Shown here in pieces: positions 25,321-38,294 of a stretch of DNA of 64,000 nucleotides (its first letter is position 1; every line of letters begins with the position of its first letter). This DNA is from Plecoglossus altivelis (taxonomy: Eukaryota > Chordata > Actinopteri > Osmeriformes > Plecoglossidae), in NCBI GenBank assembly GCA_036571765.1, contig BROE01000028.1:5663143-5727142 (forward strand), written 5' to 3'. A program made the position numbers and the translations under genes. The notes below the pieces were generated by a model. It was given only the letters and a program-made list of their open reading frames with translations. It was not told the origin of the DNA and made no database searches.

Positions 25321-25699
25321 TAAGCAGCTGTAATGAATGGGCGCTTTAAAGCGATGTTTCCTCTGAAACTTTGTTTATTGAATAAACTTTTGATTTCCCA
25401 CTAGCATTTTTTCCCGTACTCCGAAGGAAAGTTAATTGAATTGTGCCCCGGATATGATTTTTGTACCGAGGTCTTTGTAGGTGTCCTCCCAAGGGTTACA
25501 AAATTCATTTCCCAGCAATTATTACTTTCTGAGCTGTTTTCTTATTTCCCTTTACTTATCACTAGTGAGCTTTTTCTACATTCCAGAAAGGATCAAAAGA
25601 GGCGATTTAAGAGTGCCACAGGCCGTCTGTCAGAATAGTCATTTAACTCAGAGGGCTTGAAATGGAGTTTTTAAATCGTCTGCTCTCTGCTGGTGTTTG

Positions 25700-27460
25700 C
25701 TGTCTACTCTCTTGGAGTTCTGGCAGGTAATTACATTACATCGTGTAGGCCTATATATATTTCACCAACCGCTTTTTAATGATATTATAACTAAAGGTAT
25801 CTATGTAGGGACTTAAACGGAGGCAGCTTACGCAAACCATTACCAATTGACCTACATATTTAAGTTCGCGAAGTATTTATACTTTGCGGTGGCCAGGCGT
25901 TTGCAATATTGAAATTAAATTCCGTGACCCAGATCTTTTAGCGCAGACAGCACAGACAACGTGAAGGGATATATACCACTGGGCCGGAGTGCACTGTCCT
26001 GTTGTAGACTACTGTCCTTGGCCAACCCACACCATATAACTATGGCCCACGCCTAAGTGGTTTAGGCAAAGACAATGACACAACAAAGAATATTAGGCAA
26101 CAGGAGACAGACACACCTGCCCTACTATTTTTCCAAGCACTCCGGCAATTTGCAACGAGTCCTTTCCCGACCACCCAGCGCTGTGTAGATAGCGTTTTCG
26201 AAACCAAATGAGGGAGGGGGAGGGGGTGGGAGAAAAAATAATAATTACATCAAGGGCTTCGCAATTAGTCATATCGCTCTTGAGTGGCAGCCTCGATGGC
26301 GCCAAAGCGGCATAAATAGCAGTCGCTTCGGAGTTCCCGTGTTTCTGCTGTGACACGGAGAGGGGAGGGGGTTTGGGGATGTAGTGCTGTGAAGGGTGCC
26401 TTTACTCTACCCGCTAATTGTATTTATTCGTCTTAATTTGTTGGGAGTGCTAAATCGGTGCTCTTCAGCTGGCACCGGGTGCAATTTGTTTGGTGGGGAA
26501 AGTAGAGGCATTAATCTCTAAAATGCCCTTTTTCCTTTGATAACCTGAATGAGGCTATCACGGCGGCGGCTGTGGGCGCCTCGAGTGAGGCGAACGAGAC
26601 CCCTTTTGTTGCAGTCAGCCAGGAGAACAAGAGCGCGGGCCTGTAGCTGTCTGTAGGAGCCTTTCAGATTGGGCCTTGTACATCATCTTGAAACGCCATC
26701 CAATACAACAAAGCCCGTGAACGTCCATCTTGGATCTAGGATGAACTCGCCGTCTATCTCGCTCAACTTGACGCCTTCCAGTTTGCCACCGCGGAGAAGG
26801 GATTGAAGGGTACGTGGGCACCGTTGACCGCTTTCTCAGACCTGCCGGCTGGCCCAGAGTTCAAACCATTTTGCAGACCTGCAACGGAAACAGCCGGAGG
26901 GCAGATGCATCTAAACTGAAGCTGTTTCCCAAATTCTATTTGCACAACGGATCCCTGAACTCTGTGGTCGGACCCGGAGCAAGCACAGCCCTCTTCCAGG
27001 GGGAAGGGAGCATGTTAGAGTCCATCTCTGGCCAGTTAAGGCATCATGTAATCATGTCTACCGCTCTTGCCAAGTCAAAGTCCATCTCACACTCAGCTTC
27101 CCGGACTGTTTGGCCAGGAGGACTCATAGGTTCAAAGTAACCCCCCCCCCTTCCAAAAACTAGCCATGCAGAGATTGATCAAACACAGGTCGTCACGTTG
27201 GACGCTAACCCCCCCCCCCACCACCACCAAGTCTGTTTGGCGGTTCTGTGGAAGCCATGACGCACCGTTGACGCCCGAGCCTCTCCCGTCCCTCAGGCAC
27301 CACGTTCTACAGTGACGATCCACTCCAGCTACTTTGATGGTGTGTTGTTAATGGGTTTTACAATGGGAGAAGGCATGGGTAAACCCTTGTTGATGCCTGT
27401 TAATGCCCTCTTAATACCGTCACACACACACCCACACACACACTAAACACTCCTCCTGCT
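25700..27460. other. Non-coding, nothing specific
   Basis: Unique sequence with C runs at 27141-27150 and 27211-27220. The 108-codon ORF at 26814-27140 ends at the first C run and has no domain that I recognise. Confidence 0.45.
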
Positions 27461-27464
27461 CTAG

Positions 27465-27660
27465 CTTTGCCTCCCATCTTTATGATTATGGAGTTAATAC
27501 AAACTGGTGTTTCATGGCGAGTCGTAATTAACACCCTGTTTGGGGGTTGGCGAGGCAGCCGTGGTTTCCACCCCTCCCCCTGTCCCCTCTGGTTCCACCA
27601 GTGGGCTGCTCTCCAGCTTGTTATGACTGATTACCAGCTGCCGGCCCTGGATTGATGCAG
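27465..27660. promoter_or_regulatory. Enhancer-like block
   Basis: TATGATTATGGAGTTAATAC and GTCGTAATTAACACC words in unique sequence, just right of a short CA-rich tract at 27421-27444. Confidence 0.28.
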
Positions 27661-27699
27661 TGTCCCTCGGGGCTGTCCTCGCAAACCAGGTCTGTCAGT

Positions 27700-30045
27700 A
27701 GGACAGCCCCACCTTGGAGTTTACAACCCATGTGAGGTTTCGGACACCCTGTTGCCATGTCCCGACCCTGGGGGTGGATGGAGATAGGTCCCCGAAGCAG
27801 AGTTTATCCTCCGCTGAGGGTCTACGGCTTGGTCGTTAAGGTTTCCTCTTGACCAATGGGCAGACAGCGTTTGTGTGTCACACCGTCCTAGATAGTCCAT
27901 GTGTTCTCTTGAACCGAATGACCGAATTGGAATTCTTTATGGAAGATTTTTTATATATATAGATGTCTCCTGACTTGTGAAAAGAGGAATTCGGAGATAT
28001 TTTGATGCTGTCTTGAAACTCAGACATCATGTGGAAGCCCGTTATTACCTCAGGCCTCTAGGCAGTCAAATTATAGGCTACTAGGTTGCGTCTGTGCAAC
28101 TCTGTGGCCTTATTATCCTTAACAAATAGGCCTAGTTGCGAGACAGGGAATTGGTTACAGTTTCTTTGCTTTCAGCGGTCCAGTGTGACACGGGAGCGTT
28201 GACATCATGAACTAGTCCGAAGGCGTGGTGTCTCGGAAAGGGCATTAGGACGGGCCATCGGTTCGAGAGCCTGCTGCTCGGCGAGGGAAAGGGTCTTTTG
28301 TAGGGAGGGGAGGGGGGGGGGGCGGCGTAGACACGCGTGGGTGGTTGTGGGTGGCAGTGTAGGCGGAAGGGGTGGTTGGAGAAGAAAAGTGTTTTATTCT
28401 CTCTCGTTTGTCGTCGTCTTCGTCTCTCCGGTCTCTCGTCTTTCTCCTTTGTTTGCTGCATCGGTGAAGCTGTCGTGCTCGCGTCCCCTACGGATGCTAA
28501 GTGAGCTGTTAATCCTCTGGCTCTTTGTGTCCGACCAGAAAGCCCAGGGCAGGATGGGTAGAGCAGAGCCCCATTCAGAATCCAGGCCCCTTTTGTTGTG
28601 ATTTCCCCCCTGAAATCGGGGGACATCTGTTATTGGCGATGGCGTCGGGGGTGGGGTGGGTGGTGGGGGTCTTCTGCTTGTTGAGGCTCGGGGGAGGAGA
28701 CACGCATGTGAGGGGAGGGTTTGTTATGGGGGGGTGGTTGTCTGGTACAGCAGGAGTGGGCAGATAATTGATGGATGCAAGTAATTGTGTGCAGTGAGAG
28801 CATGAAAACATGGGCCTCTATAGAGGAGCGAGAGGGGGAGAGGAAGAGGAGACAGTCCAGGCAGAGATGGTGGTGGGGGGGCTAGGAGAAGAGGAAGGAG
28901 GAGGGAGGAAGGGTTGGCTGTTATGTTGCATCAGTCAAGTCCTACTGGGGTTAAACAGGAGTAACTACCTGCCTGTCAGAACGATTGCTCATTTCCTTCC
29001 AATGCGAGGTCACTTCCTGGTTTGAGTGATGGAAACTTCCAGTCACGGACCCAGCCAACACTATACGTGGCCTACTTACCAGCTGGACAAGCCAGTACCC
29101 GCCTCCCTTCCCTCCCTGCCTCACCTGGTTCAGAAGACCTGGCTTGCTCTCTCTTCCCCCAACTCAATTCTCATCTCCCCCTCTTCTCTCAGACAGATGT
29201 GACAAAACCATTTGTTGTGTATTAATAACTCCCCCACCTCTCCCCCCCACCCCCACCCACCTTTCTGAAAGCCCCAATCACGACTTGACCGTGACCAACC
29301 TTCGCGCCAGAGCGCCCTTTTCAACCTGCGTTGAAACAGCCTTGTTTTTTTTGGGAGGAGATTAGTTTTGTACCCCCCCTCACCTTCCCTTCCTCTTCCA
29401 AAGGTCACACACTCCGTTCTGGATACACAAATGGCTGCGTGTCGTTTGCGTGTAAAAACAAGGAGCGAGAGAGCCCCCGCGGTGACACGTTGGCCTGGCG
29501 TCCTCGAAGTCACAGGATGACATATCTCTGTAAAGTCCCCAGCCGCTCCGCTGCCTCTCTGATGACAGGTTATAAGGAAGATGACCCTTTTCCTTTCAGA
29601 CATTTGTTTTGGGTAGAAATGTAGAATTTGATGGCTGCAGCCCCGAACCTGACAGGTAAATGTGATGTGTGTTACACTGTGTGCGCGTGTGTTTGTGCAT
29701 ATCTACACACAATAAATATCCACTCAGGGACATTGAACACCCTACGTAGTTTTGTATTGACATGTATTGAAAGAGAAGTCACTTTCATATACGAGTGCCA
29801 ATATCGCAGTAAGTGCATCATATAATCAAGGCCTGGAAGTGTGCAGCGTGGACGTATTATATTATGTCGTATTTTATATATGTATTATAGCACTTCATGT
29901 CTTGGGCCAATCTGCCCTATGAGACAAGAGCAACAAAACCATCTCAAATACAACCTCGCAAGAAGGTCAATTTCGCAGACGCCGCATTAAGCAACGCACA
30001 GAGATGCCCTTCATGATTAGCGCAGGTGGAGTCTGAAGAGGTTTT
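27700..30045. other. Non-coding, nothing specific
   Basis: G-rich, then C-rich stretches at 28300-28900 and 29100-29400. ORFs of up to 164 codons occur on both strands over the same bases, and none has coding character. Confidence 0.45.
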
Positions 30046-30050
30046 CAGAT

Positions 30051-30134
30051 CCCTCCCGCACTCCCTCCCGTACTCCCTCCCGCACTCCCTCCCGCAGTCC
30101 CTCCCACACTCCCTCCCGCACTCGCTCCCTCCCT
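30051..30134. repeat. 12-bp minisatellite (ACTCCCTCCCGC)
   Basis: Seven near-identical units with few substitutions (CGC, CGT, CAC variants). The minus-strand ORF shows it as a Gly-Gly-Ser-Ala-type repeat, a direct translation of the unit. Confidence 0.9.
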
Positions 30135-30169
30135 GTGTCTTTCCTCACCTTTGAATTTTTTTGGGGGGG

Positions 30170-30430
30170 AGCCAGTCTTCCTTGATATCAGCAAAAGGAC
30201 TTGGCGGGGGGGAGGGATGATGGCGAATGGACGAATTAACTCTTCAGTTTCAGCGTCAGAGGAGATAATCCTGATTAAAAAGGAACGGTGCCTGGAGAGG
30301 ACGACAACCTGGCAATCAGCGAGCTGCTGCCTTTGAGAGATTACCGTGGCGAGAGGGAGGGACCTAACCGCATATTTATTCATCGTATGCACGGCCCGAG
30401 TAGTGCTTTTGAAGATTTTTTATGAAATAT
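30170..30430. promoter_or_regulatory. Enhancer-like block
   Basis: Unique sequence with GACGAATTAACTC, GATAATCCTGATTAAAAAG, GCAATCAGCG and TTTATTCATCG. It directly follows the ACTCCCTCCCGC minisatellite. Confidence 0.3.
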
Positions 30431-31469
30431 ATATATATTATTTTTCCATCGGTAATGTGGGAGATTTGTCTCAAGCTCTAAACCGCTTTTCGCCCTCCTT
30501 CCTTTGCCGTTTCTTTTTGGGTTTTCCAAAGGCGCCGATCTCCGGGTGCAGAGGGCGATTGGGAGCTTTCGCCTCCCTTTTCTTCTCTGTGGTCGAGATG
30601 AGTCTAGAATGATGACGTTGCCCCCCCCCCCCAGCCCCCCTCACCTCCACCACCACCCTCCTCCTTTAACTCCTGACATCGGCTCAGGATCATGTCCACG
30701 TTGTGGTTTGACCTCAACTTCTGGGCCAGGGAGGATGCTCAAAGAGAGAGAGAGAGAGAGAGGCCCGCTGGTTTATCTAGGCCGAGCGGAGGGAAATTGG
30801 ATGAACTGTGGAGGGAATAAAAGAGGAGGCAAAGTTTACAAGGAAATAAATGGGCTGGTTATCTCACGCCTGTCTTATTTGTCATTTGATGCGAGGAGAT
30901 AGCGTGGACAAACGGAGGCCGTGCCAAGCCTGGATTAGGCTTGCAGCAGCGCGTGGAAACACCCGGGGACTTGGAGCTTTGCACTGCGGAGACGCAAAGA
31001 CCTTGTTATATATGCCGATAAATACAGAGGGAAGATGTGTGAGCCGTCCTCTGTCAGCGGGCGAGGTAGAAGCACTCCTCCTCACGCGGGCGTCTTTCCC
31101 CGCGTGGGGAAACGAGCCGCCATTGGTCGGCAAAGCTAATGGATGCCCTGCAGCACGGCCCAGTCGTCAACCGAACAGACAAATAATCTGATACGGTCTC
31201 GCTGGGTGACAAATCTGCCCTCCCCCCCACCTTTCCCCCTCCGCCCTCACCCCCACTGTCCCTCCCCCAAGACATGTGTCGTTGCACGGCCCCCAATCTG
31301 TAGTCTCCACAGGGGGTAGGGGGGGAAGGGGGGGGGACTGAGAGAGTAGACAAAAGTGGATCCTTGGGGGTGGGGGTGGGGGAGGGGTTTGGACAGCCGG
31401 AGTTCGGCAGCTCCCGGCCTCCCACCCCTACCCTGGAGTGACGGGAGGCGGGGAAGCTGGCGGCGGTAG

Positions 31470-31470
<1 letters not shown>

Positions 31471-31505
<35 letters not shown>
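31471..31505. repeat. Poly-G tract of 35
   Basis: 35 uninterrupted G. True length is probably uncertain. It splits the longest ORF on the minus strand (31054-31806) and shows that ORF to be spurious. Confidence 0.95.
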
Positions 31506-31506
<1 letters not shown>

Positions 31507-31735
31507 GAGTACACAGGGAGCCTGTTTGAACAGGAGGTAGATAGAGAGACCTGGGGGCTGCCATTTGCATGGAGATAAAGACGTGCTAATGAGTGTGAAC
31601 CCCGGCACCCCCCGGAACTTGGGCCATAAGGCCAAGAGCAGCCTGGGGTTCAGGTTCAGCTGGAGCTCAGCCACATAGACGCATCCAGCCACGCTCGCTC
31701 TGAACAACAGGGTGCTCCTATCCTGACAATGCCCA

Positions 31736-31747
31736 AAGATGGCCGCC
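31736..31747 (+). promoter_or_regulatory. YY1-like word AAGATGGCCGCC
   Basis: Exact copy of the 12-mer that covers the start codon at 56886. An ATG within it opens a 44-codon frame with no features I recognise. Confidence 0.25.
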
Positions 31748-32257
31748 GTTCCGCTTGCCAACTGTTGGGAGCTGAGAATGGCGAATGCCAGACGAGGCAG
31801 GTCCAAATCGACTGTCTCTGGAGACAGACCTCATCATCAATCTCGCAAGTCTCCACTTGTTCGTATAGGATGACAGCGGGACTGACAGAAAGTTGATGTC
31901 ATTTGCGCTATTGTTAACTTTGCTTTCTGCACCCGCTGGGTGACCACATTGTCATTTCACATCCCTGAGTGACTCCAAAGCTTCCCTCTTCCTTACAAAA
32001 TCCAGCCCCAGGCAGCCACAGAAACCGAGCCTTATCTATCATGTTTAGCATGTTGTTCTGCCCACACATAGACCTGCTGCAGCTTCAGGCGCGCATCCTC
32101 GTGTTGTGGGAATGGACTCTTCCCCCGGAAAGCAAGCCTGGGCAGCTAATGAAGTGCCAGGCCCCACCGTTGTAAATTACAGAACGATCGTGTTCGGCCA
32201 ACACCCGCCAACCGGGAAAAGTGTGGAAACAAGTTTGCCGCATAGGCCCTCATGGAT

Positions 32258-32359
32258 GCGTGGAGAGAGCGAGAGAGCGAGAGAACGAAGCAGAGAGAGA
32301 GGGAGAGAGAGAGGCAGAGAAAAGCAGCAAGTGAGAGAGAGAAACAGTGAGTGTGTGGC

Positions 32360-32400
<41 letters not shown>

Positions 32401-32520
32401 GAAGAGAAAAAGAGAGAAAGAGAGAGTGGGAGAGAGAAAACAGTGAGTGGGAGAGAGAAAAAGAGTGAGTGTGAGAGAGAAACAGTGAGAGAAACAGTGA
32501 GAGAGAGCGAGGAAAAGAGA
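32258..32520. repeat. (GA)n low-complexity region with a short GT block
   Basis: About 260 bp, mostly GAGA, GAAA and AGTGAGAG units, with GTGTGTGTGTGTGT near 32360. Confidence 0.95.
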
Positions 32521-32529
32521 CATAATTTA

Positions 32530-35500
32530 AAATGATGGATGTTGCCCTTTGCCCCGTTTGATCAGTATTGGCGTCTGAATATAAAAGAGACTGGTCGACA
32601 CGCGTCTCAACGGCACTCTGTTTGCATGTATTGGAGATTGGTTACAACTCTCAAGATTATTTTGTTGTCGACTATTTCTATTTATTTTTATTTTTTTACC
32701 AGGTAAAGCCTGCCAGGAAAAAAAAGAGTTACGTCTGTATATTTCTGTTAAAAGTACTTTCATGCTTTCTGTGCATTCCCGCCAAGCGTAATCTGCGTCT
32801 CTGTATTTAGATAAGCTTTGAACAGGTTTAACAGTTTCCCACAGTAAATTGCTTCTACAGCACATTGGGTGCGCACTCGCGCAGCCGGCACTGCCCGAAG
32901 AACAAACTATATTTAAGGAGATGGAACGCCAGGAGGAACCTTGAGGAACCCTGGACGCCTTTTGAAGTCAGCTATTTTCCCAGCTTGCAAGTGCGTCACT
33001 GACTTCAAAGAGGGAATTTTTTTTAAAATGCAAACCCTTATTGATTCTTTCCTTGTCTAGTATCTGCACTACTTCTGGAATGGGATTTCTGTTGGAGCGA
33101 ACTTTGCTCGCCAGTGAGGTCATAACTTGTGATCCGCAACTGCGTTTGTGTGTAATGTTTGACTTTGTGGGTCTTTCCGTGTGTGTGTGTCCGAGTGTGT
33201 GTGTGTGTGCATGGCTATCTTTGCGACAACACAAAGAGCCTTTAGATTCGGGCCTGCGGTGGGTAGGAACTTGGCACGGTTTTGTTTCGTTAACAGGCAG
33301 GAATTTGGAGGGCATTATGGAGTGTGGAGTCATACTTTAGTGGATATGACCTCTGTGGTTTCTGTCTAAATGGGGGATGTGAGCCGGTCGTTGTGGTGGC
33401 TATTGGCCCTTGGCCTCGGGTGACTAAGTGGCACTGGAGAATTCTGGCTCGTCTGAAATGCCGTGTGCACTGAAGTCCATATCAGGGAAGCCCCGCTTTT
33501 CAAATGAACGTGTTGCAATTGAAAAACAACTACACAAGCACTAACTACTTTTGTCAACCAGATAAAAGATGTGTCATGGTAAAAAAACGGCTTTCACACT
33601 CTCCACGCGCGGGAAATGTATTCCAACTTTATACACTGCACGAGTTTATGAGTATAAACAGTAGTCTTAAGCATGGAAACTGATAGTGTGTCAGTGCCTT
33701 GTGTGTGTGTGTATTGTGCGAAACATTACCATACCATGTGTGCTCGGTCAGTCTTTAACACGCCTCCCCCTCAGAGACCTGGGAACAATGCGGAGTTGTG
33801 TCCCCATTCGTCCAAAGGGGTCAGGGAGCGGAGGCGGAGTTTAGGCCAAGCGATCCATCAGCCCCCCCCCCCGCTGGCAAGAACGCCTTCCCTTGGTGTC
33901 ACACGGCCGGAAGGTTACATTGCCTCCTAGTCGCTTCACCTCCCGCCTCGTTACAGTCGCTGAGACTCCACGGCGAGGTCTCAGGTTTAAGAGCAGCTCA
34001 ATGCTGGGCTGAGCTCGCCCTGTAAGACCCGAGTCAAGACGCTGTTGAGCTTCAACTCTCCTCCCTGTCATCCAACGGCAAAGACAAGCAGTGGCGCTTC
34101 CCAAAAGAGTCCCTCTTCACAACCCGCTAACTGATCGCAACCCTGATCCCATGTGCGAGCAGTTTCCCCCTCCTCCTCCTCCTTTGCTTTCCGACCGCGT
34201 CTTAAACCGTTATATATCTGTTGCCCGTGGCACGTGATGTCGCATCATCGCGGCTGGTGAGGGACATTAGCCGGAGCGATTGCATACACTTGACCCACCG
34301 ATACTGCGTGGGCGCACAGCACTGGGCATACCGGAGCGAAGAGGAGGAGGAGGAGGGGGTGGAGGGGAAGAGGAGAGATGTGTGTGCCGGGCAGCCTGGC
34401 ACATTTAGCTTTCCTACTGCGTGGAGAGAGGGATGGAGGAGGAGGAGGTTGGTGGGAGTCCTGGGAGATGCAGGCTGCCAGCTCTGTCAAGGCAGAGAGC
34501 AGAGTGGGAGAAGGAGGGGTGAAGTACTGTTGGAGACCAGTGTGTGTGCGTGCGTGCGGGGAGACGGTATGTGGGAGGTAGGACGGAAGAGTGTGTCTGA
34601 GAGAGGGATGGTGAAGGAGAGGGAGGGAGGGAGGGAGGGAGGAAGGAAAAGTGAGTGCATGTGTGTGCGAGGGAGGGAGATCATTCGAGAGAGAGGAGAA
34701 AGGGAAACAGTGAAGTCAGGTGGTATGGAGGGGGGGGGAGGGGACTAACTAAAAGAGAGGGACACCATTATGAAAATGAAAGATAAGGACAGGGAATAAG
34801 GGAGCAGGGGGGAGGAGGGAGGAGGAAGGTGAAGAGGAGCCGGTCCTACTGTAGCCACCTGCCCCGACAGACCGTCCAGGTTGACCCTACCATTTGATGT
34901 GCGCCAATCAGATTTTAACGAGACTGCCTTCACACCGGCGGGCATCACCGGGGACCTCTCCCAGATCAGGGCGGTGGTTTACGGAAGAGGGGCATTGGAA
35001 GGACACACAGGATCCCCCCCCCACACCCCACCATCTCCCTGCATGCTGAGGGGCACCAACAATGCCAGAGGCCACGGCTGGGATCTCTACCTCGCACTGT
35101 TCACACGGCCAAAGTTCGGAGAGCCTTAACGTAACACAACCCCCTCCACACGCACGCTCACCCACTCTGCTTTCTTGCAATTCAGAGGCACCGCTCGTCT
35201 GTGTGCATGCCCTTCAAGGAAGGCAGCGGTCTAGCTAGGCAGCCACCAGTGGGGATTGGTGTTAGAGTGGAGATAATGATGGCGGTCGCTCCACCGTGAA
35301 TTCCGCTTAGACGGTCTTACAACGGAGGCGTGCAGGAGAGCGGGTCTATTCCCCCTGACGCTTGTTTAGCAGTGATTTGGTGCGTGCTGATTACAGGCTA
35401 AGTCCTTGGTGTACCCTGCTGGAAAGACGCCGGGAATACTTAAGCGCGTTGGACACCATGGCGCCGTGGTTCGCCCCTCGCTTCGTTCATTAGGTTCAAC

Positions 35501-35700
35501 TCTGAAGACCGGCTCCGCCAGTCACGTGATGGCTTTCCCACAGAGGCGGCTCGCCGGTGAAGGAAGCCATCAGCGTTTGAAAATGTATTTTGACTTTGGC
35601 CCAGTGATCAACGAGAGGTGAAGTGACCCCCCCCCTCCTCCCGCTACTCTCCTGTCCCTTTCTCAGATGTCAAAGCCCTCTGCTCATTTCCTGGGAAGCC
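32530..35700. other. Non-coding, GA-rich in the middle
   Basis: Unique sequence with GGAG/GAGGGA-rich parts at 34340-34850, including a GGGA run near 34620. A short ACCAGGTAAAGCC word near 32698 may be a remnant of an interspersed repeat. Confidence 0.4.
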
Positions 35701-35702
35701 AA

Positions 35703-35721
35703 GCATGATGGGTACTGTAGT
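35703..35721 (-). promoter_or_regulatory. ZNF143/STAF-type site
   Basis: GCATGATGGGTACTGTAGT on the + strand reads on the minus strand as ACTACA-nnn-CCCA-nn-ATGC, which fits every fixed base of the ZNF143 (STAF, SBS) consensus as I know it. This factor acts at promoters of many mRNA genes and of snRNA genes. A TATA-like CATATAAAT follows 20 bases downstream. Confidence 0.5.
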
Positions 35722-35740
35722 TTGCTCTTCCCCTGCAGTT

Positions 35741-35749
35741 CATATAAAT
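35741..35749 (+). promoter_or_regulatory. TATA-like box downstream of ZNF143 site
   Basis: CATATAAAT lies about 20 bp after the ZNF143-like site. Together they would predict a start near 35770-35780 on the + strand. The downstream sequence does not resemble U6, 7SK or a Y RNA, and no coding exon is evident. A cryptic or non-coding promoter is the most I can say. Confidence 0.3.
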
Positions 35750-35779
35750 CCAGACTTTGACGCTCCGTCACGTCGCAGT

Positions 35780-36850
35780 CACTGTCACCGGAGCCTGTCG
35801 TTTTTGTCCTTCATAAATCTCCTCAGATTTCACGCAACGCCGGTGTTTTGAAGAACAAGGACGCCCTTGTTGCGAGAAAAAGACTGAATCAGATTAGTCG
35901 GATAGCATCGTTTATTCGGGTCTTTGGGACACAAAACAGGCTGACACAGAGGCATTGATGTGCTGCACCAGGGCTCGGAACATGGTTGTGGCGGCATGCT
36001 AGCAATTTTCCGCCGCCAACCTTGTTATGGTGTTAGTGTACCCAGTCAACACCCACGCCCTTTCAATTTGCTTTCATTGGTGAGCACATCAAGGCTTGTG
36101 ACGCTGGGCGGCGTTCAACGTGGCTTCACGTCGCTCCTTCATGTGGCTGCGCCGCTGTTTGTTCCTCATCCTCCAGCTGTTGCTGCGTAGACCCCCAAAC
36201 CGCCGGCCAAAAAACAGCGTTGTTTTATGTAGGGTTCCGGAACATGACCAGAGTCATTTTCAGAAGGTCCTCTTTAGTTCTGGAGGTTTCGTCTAGACTG
36301 CGTGGGGTTTTTGGTCGGACCGTTCGCGTCTGACATTGAAGACGCGGAAGAGACGCAGACTCCAGATGTGGTTGCATGCTGGTGCTCTTGTTGAGGTTCC
36401 TTTGAATTACTGCTCAAGGAAAACAAATATTTGGGCACGCCACTTTCAAGACATGCTTTAGCCCAAGCAATATTCGGTCGGGTATCATATAGCCTGGGAT
36501 TGTAGCGAGTTTAAGGTCTTGAGTGCTTTCATGTTGCCACAAGATACTGAAACGTCTAACATCAAGGAACCTTGTTAGAAACCAAGGAACTAATATGCCT
36601 GTATAAAGTTTAGGCGGCTATTTTTTCGATTTTTCGCTGCACTTGTGCAAGTAGGGAGTTGTTACTGGTCTGGCAGGGGCGGAATGAGAAAGTGTTTGTA
36701 GACTTTAATCAGAAGTGATGGAAAGCAGAATTGTCTTGGTGTAAGGCCTTTGTTGCTGCTAAATGTTATTTTGCGACCTTGTGGGAAAAAAAAGAAGAAA
36801 TGGCCGAAAAGGGGGCAAGACAGCGAATTCCATATAGATCGTTACTTGTT
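35780..36850. other. Non-coding DNA downstream of the ZNF143/TATA site
   Basis: Any transcript from the promoter-like site would run here. The only ORF of note (76 codons at 35960) has no domain, and I cannot see a structured RNA that I recognise. Confidence 0.4.
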
Positions 36851-36857
36851 TTTTCAG

Positions 36858-36893
36858 CGCCCCCCCACCACCTCACCCCCCCCCACCCCCCCC
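36858..36893. repeat. C-rich tract
   Basis: Runs of 7, 8 and 7 C separated by A/T-containing spacers. Confidence 0.75.
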
Positions 36894-37437
36894 ATGTGAA
36901 AATGTTTTAATTTGGCCCCTCCACTCGGCAACACAGCAAATGTCCGTGGCCACTGAGGCATACACAAAATGCATTTAGCATAATTGCACCTTTGGTGGAG
37001 ACCTCTCTTCAAGGCAAGGTATTGATTTCTCTCTCTCTCTCCCTCTCTCCGTCTCTCTCTCCCTCTCCAAGTTTTTCTTCTTTTCAGCTCTTTATTTTCC
37101 TTTTGCATTCCTCCGCCAGGCTCCGCTCCCGCTCAGCCTCGCTCGGCCTCCGCCTTGTCTGCTCTGTTGGATGCTGTTCAAGTGGAAAATAGCAACATGA
37201 GTGAAATTCGATTACAGTAACAGGAATAATGTGCACCTTAACGACGCCCGAAACCAGCCACCGTCAATGGGGTGCCTTGTTCCCTGAAAGTTGGAGGGCT
37301 CACGATCCTATCGCTTTTTCCACAAGCACGGCGAGGTGTGGCGACTGATAGTATTATTATTAGTTTAATTGCGTTTTTGGATGGGTTCGCTTCAGCTGTC
37401 TCTTTCATCCAAAGAGACATCTAGTACAGAGAGGGGT

Positions 37438-37462
37438 GGGGGGGGGGGGGGGGGGGGGGGGG
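37438..37462. repeat. Poly-G tract of 25
   Basis: 25 consecutive G following GAGAGGGGT. Confidence 0.95.
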
Positions 37463-38294
37463 TTTGGACGGGCAGAGAATCGATCTGCCGTCAATCGCTC
37501 TAATCGTGGAGCCATACCGTTCCCGGTCAATCTGAGATCTTGTTGAGGCCCGCTTGCCTCCGCCGACAAGAAAAGGATACGGAAAATTGAATTTCACCTC
37601 CCAGAGTGGTACCATCTCTGACCCACCCACACAGACACACACTCGCACGCACATTCAACAGCAGCGGGTCGCCTGCCTCAAAAAGCCCTTGTGAGGCCAG
37701 GCACGGCAGTCGGCCCATTCGTGCTGAATAACCCAACAGCTAACTTCTCCCTTTAATAAGCTAACATCATCTTCTGTGTTTTTGCCCTGATCAAAGACCA
37801 GCGACGAGGCAGTCAGAAAGATCGAGCACTCGTCTCCCCACTCCCCCCCCCACACACACACACACACTTTTTCTTTCTTTCGCTTCTCGGCAGCGGCCAA
37901 CGTCTCTGGCCTCTAGAAGATGATGAGCGATAACGAAATGCGGCCTAAGATGCCAGAGCAGCTTTTTGTTTCTAACAAGCTGGAGGATCATTTAAATATC
38001 TGAAGGGGGCCGCCATGCTGAGTCCACACAGGCCCGGAGTCGGTCTGGAAGATTCCTGATTCGATTTACGGGAAAAACGGCAGAAGAGAACCGGGTTTTT
38101 CTTGGGTGGGGGTTAGGTGGGAGGTGGGTGGTGTTTAAAGCTACGGCGAAGGGGTGAAGGTGTGTGGAGAGGTCTGCTCTACACCTTTCCTTTTTCTCTG
38201 GGTAAAAAAACCCCTCCAACATGAAATGCAATCATTTTTTTGCCTGCAGGGGAGTTTGTATGTGTCTGTCTGCTTTCCATAGAGCTCCACCTCC

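Noticed and set aside
31054..31806. 250-codon minus-strand ORF
   Set aside because: Its frame crosses the 35-base poly-G tract, read as a long Pro run, and has no domain or splice support. The length depends on an uncertain homopolymer.
32665..32710. Possible fragment of an interspersed repeat (TTTTTTACCAGGTAAAGCC)
   Set aside because: It recalls a common fish repeat motif, but only about 20 bases match and no element body follows.
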